Of a stretch of 41,411 nucleotides of DNA, positions 41,182 to 41,411 are shown in pieces. The notes under the pieces are model-generated. The model was not told the DNA's origin. It saw nothing but the letters and a program-made list of their open reading frames with translations, and did no database searches. The DNA lies in the NCBI GenBank assembly GCA_964595945.1, contig CAZQSL010000017.1:1-41411 (forward strand). The letters are read 5' to 3'. The stretch is from CAZQSL01 sp964595945. GTDB taxonomy: Bacteria > UBP15 > UBA6099 > JAJRTR01. Made by a program: the position numbers and the translations under genes. Every line of letters starts with the position of its first letter. The first letter of the stretch is position 1.

Positions 41182-41207
41182 ATAGGCTAAAATAGGCAAT
41201 AATAGCG
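41182..41207. repeat. Three 10-bp phased repeats
   Basis: ATAGGC at 41182 and 41192 and ATAGCG at 41202 recur with an exact 10-base period, each followed by A/T bases. Phasing on one helix face suggests a protein site or bent DNA. It lies in the AT-rich divergent gap 40925-41357, upstream of the amidoligase start and the integrase cassette. Confidence 0.5.
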
Positions 41208-41266
41208 ATTAAGATTGCAATTCTTTATTTATCTCAATATATTAACAATATTCTTTATTAATTGGC

Positions 41267-41294
41267 TTGACTTAACCCGCCCCCGGCTTAACAT
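41267..41294 (+). promoter_or_regulatory. Candidate promoter for the amidoligase gene
   Basis: TTGACT (41267-41272), a 16-base spacer and TAACAT (41289-41294) form a plausible sigma-70 site. Transcription would start near 41301 and pass through the hairpin at 41308. Confidence 0.45.
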
Positions 41295-41307
41295 GTGTGT
41301 AGAATTG

Positions 41308-41335
41308 AAAAAACCTTATTAACAAAGGGTTTTTT
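41308..41335 (+). terminator. Leader hairpin with T-run, possible attenuator
   Basis: AAAAAACC with a TT step pairs with AAAGGGTTTTTT, giving an intrinsic-terminator-like structure. It sits between the candidate promoter and the amidoligase ribosome site (GGAG at 41344-41347), so it could attenuate that gene rather than end one upstream. Confidence 0.5.
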
Positions 41336-41357
41336 ACGGAAACGGAGGCGGAAGACG

Positions 41358-41411
41358 ATGGATTTGAAAGACATCAGATTCGGGATCGAGATCGAGACGG
41401 TAAGACAGACG
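41358..41411 (+). CDS. Amidoligase family protein, N-terminal 18 codons only
   Basis: The frame starts with ATG at 41358, with GGAGGCGG upstream, and reads MDLKDIRFGIEIETVRQT to the window edge. FGIEIET is the typical opening of the amidoligase family (glutamine-synthetase-like fold that forms amide or peptide bonds, often found on mobile elements next to gamma-glutamyl cyclotransferase-type genes). Only the start is visible, so the call rests on this short motif. Confidence 0.6.
   Translation, partial: MDLKDIRFGIEIETVRQT

Larger units (their letters stand above)
25795..41411. mobile_element. Integrated element with serine recombinase and its own replication protein (right end outside the window)
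   Basis: The left junction is placed at about 25790-25805, where the CocE reading frame loses its family sequence and a serine recombinase gene begins reading in the other direction. From here to the edge, base composition is more AT-rich than in the host part and codon use is less GC-biased. The host hairpin repeats are absent. Contents are the recombinase, a small unknown, a rightward replication set, a tyrosine recombinase cassette and an amidoligase start. No capsid, portal or relaxase gene is seen in this part. The exact att core cannot be read without the other junction. Confidence 0.8.

Noticed and set aside
1..41411. CRISPR array, tRNA or rRNA genes
   Set aside because: No regular direct repeats with spacers and no cloverleaf or rRNA-like sequence was found by eye.

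Overview
The window is bacterial and splits into two parts of different character. Positions 1 to about 25,795 look like a chromosome of a Gram-negative bacterium: fairly GC-rich coding, an Mla-type outer-membrane lipid transport set, a probable outer-membrane barrel protein, a surface lipoprotein, and PilZ and histidine-kinase signalling. The phylum cannot be fixed from sequence alone. The mix of cohesin-like, dockerin-like and PKD domains, a DUF169 protein and a MEDS-type kinase fits deltaproteobacteria-like or candidate-phylum anaerobes, but that is inference.

Chromosomal layout. 318-9186 is a minus-strand run: a barrel-like secreted protein, a cohesin-bearing lipoprotein and a dockerin/PKD surface protein, then GNAT, SixA, NeuB-family synthase, HAD phosphatase and NUDIX, with several ATGA overlaps. 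The second half looks like a nonulosonic-acid sugar cassette. 9982-11325 is a MEDS-domain histidine kinase. 11618-18648 is a minus-strand run: an MreB-like protein, MlaE, MlaF, an MCE protein, RibD, UDP-glucose dehydrogenase and an unknown protein. 19015-19806 is a PilZ-receiver protein. 20170-23015 carries a secreted glycerophosphodiester phosphodiesterase, a GH32 beta-fructosidase and an SRPBCC-like protein. 23245-25113 holds a DUF169 protein, a QueG-like iron-sulfur protein and the start of a CocE/S15 hydrolase. A family of long hairpins with a conserved leader is scattered only through this part.

From about 25,795 to the right edge lies an integrated element of lower GC that interrupts the CocE gene. 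Its left end carries a large serine recombinase whose reading frame runs across the junction into host DNA, plus a 45-aa ORF with a strong ribosome binding site. A rightward set follows: a 643-aa protein with a sigma-like C-terminal HTH, a 79-aa protein, a SpoVG-like protein, and a 2,057-aa replication protein. Next come small DNA-binding-type proteins and a Cys-rich HGGxSTG-type protein. A leftward cassette then encodes a core-binding-only integrase relative, a complete XerD-like tyrosine recombinase and a 105-aa protein. The start of an amidoligase gene is cut by the window edge. The right end of the element and the rest of CocE are not in the window.

The most unusual item is the 6.2-kb gene at 30845-37018. 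In one chain it joins a family B DNA polymerase with all exonuclease motifs substituted, an archaeo-eukaryotic primase (PriS-like) domain with altered catalytic motifs, a PriL-like cysteine domain, and an XPD/DinG-like helicase with a four-cysteine insert and a winged-helix end. Overlapping its stop codon are two tandem ~60-bp dyads, which I suggest as the replication origin or operator of the element. Together these suggest a self-replicating integrative element with archaeal/eukaryotic-style replication enzymes fused into one protein.
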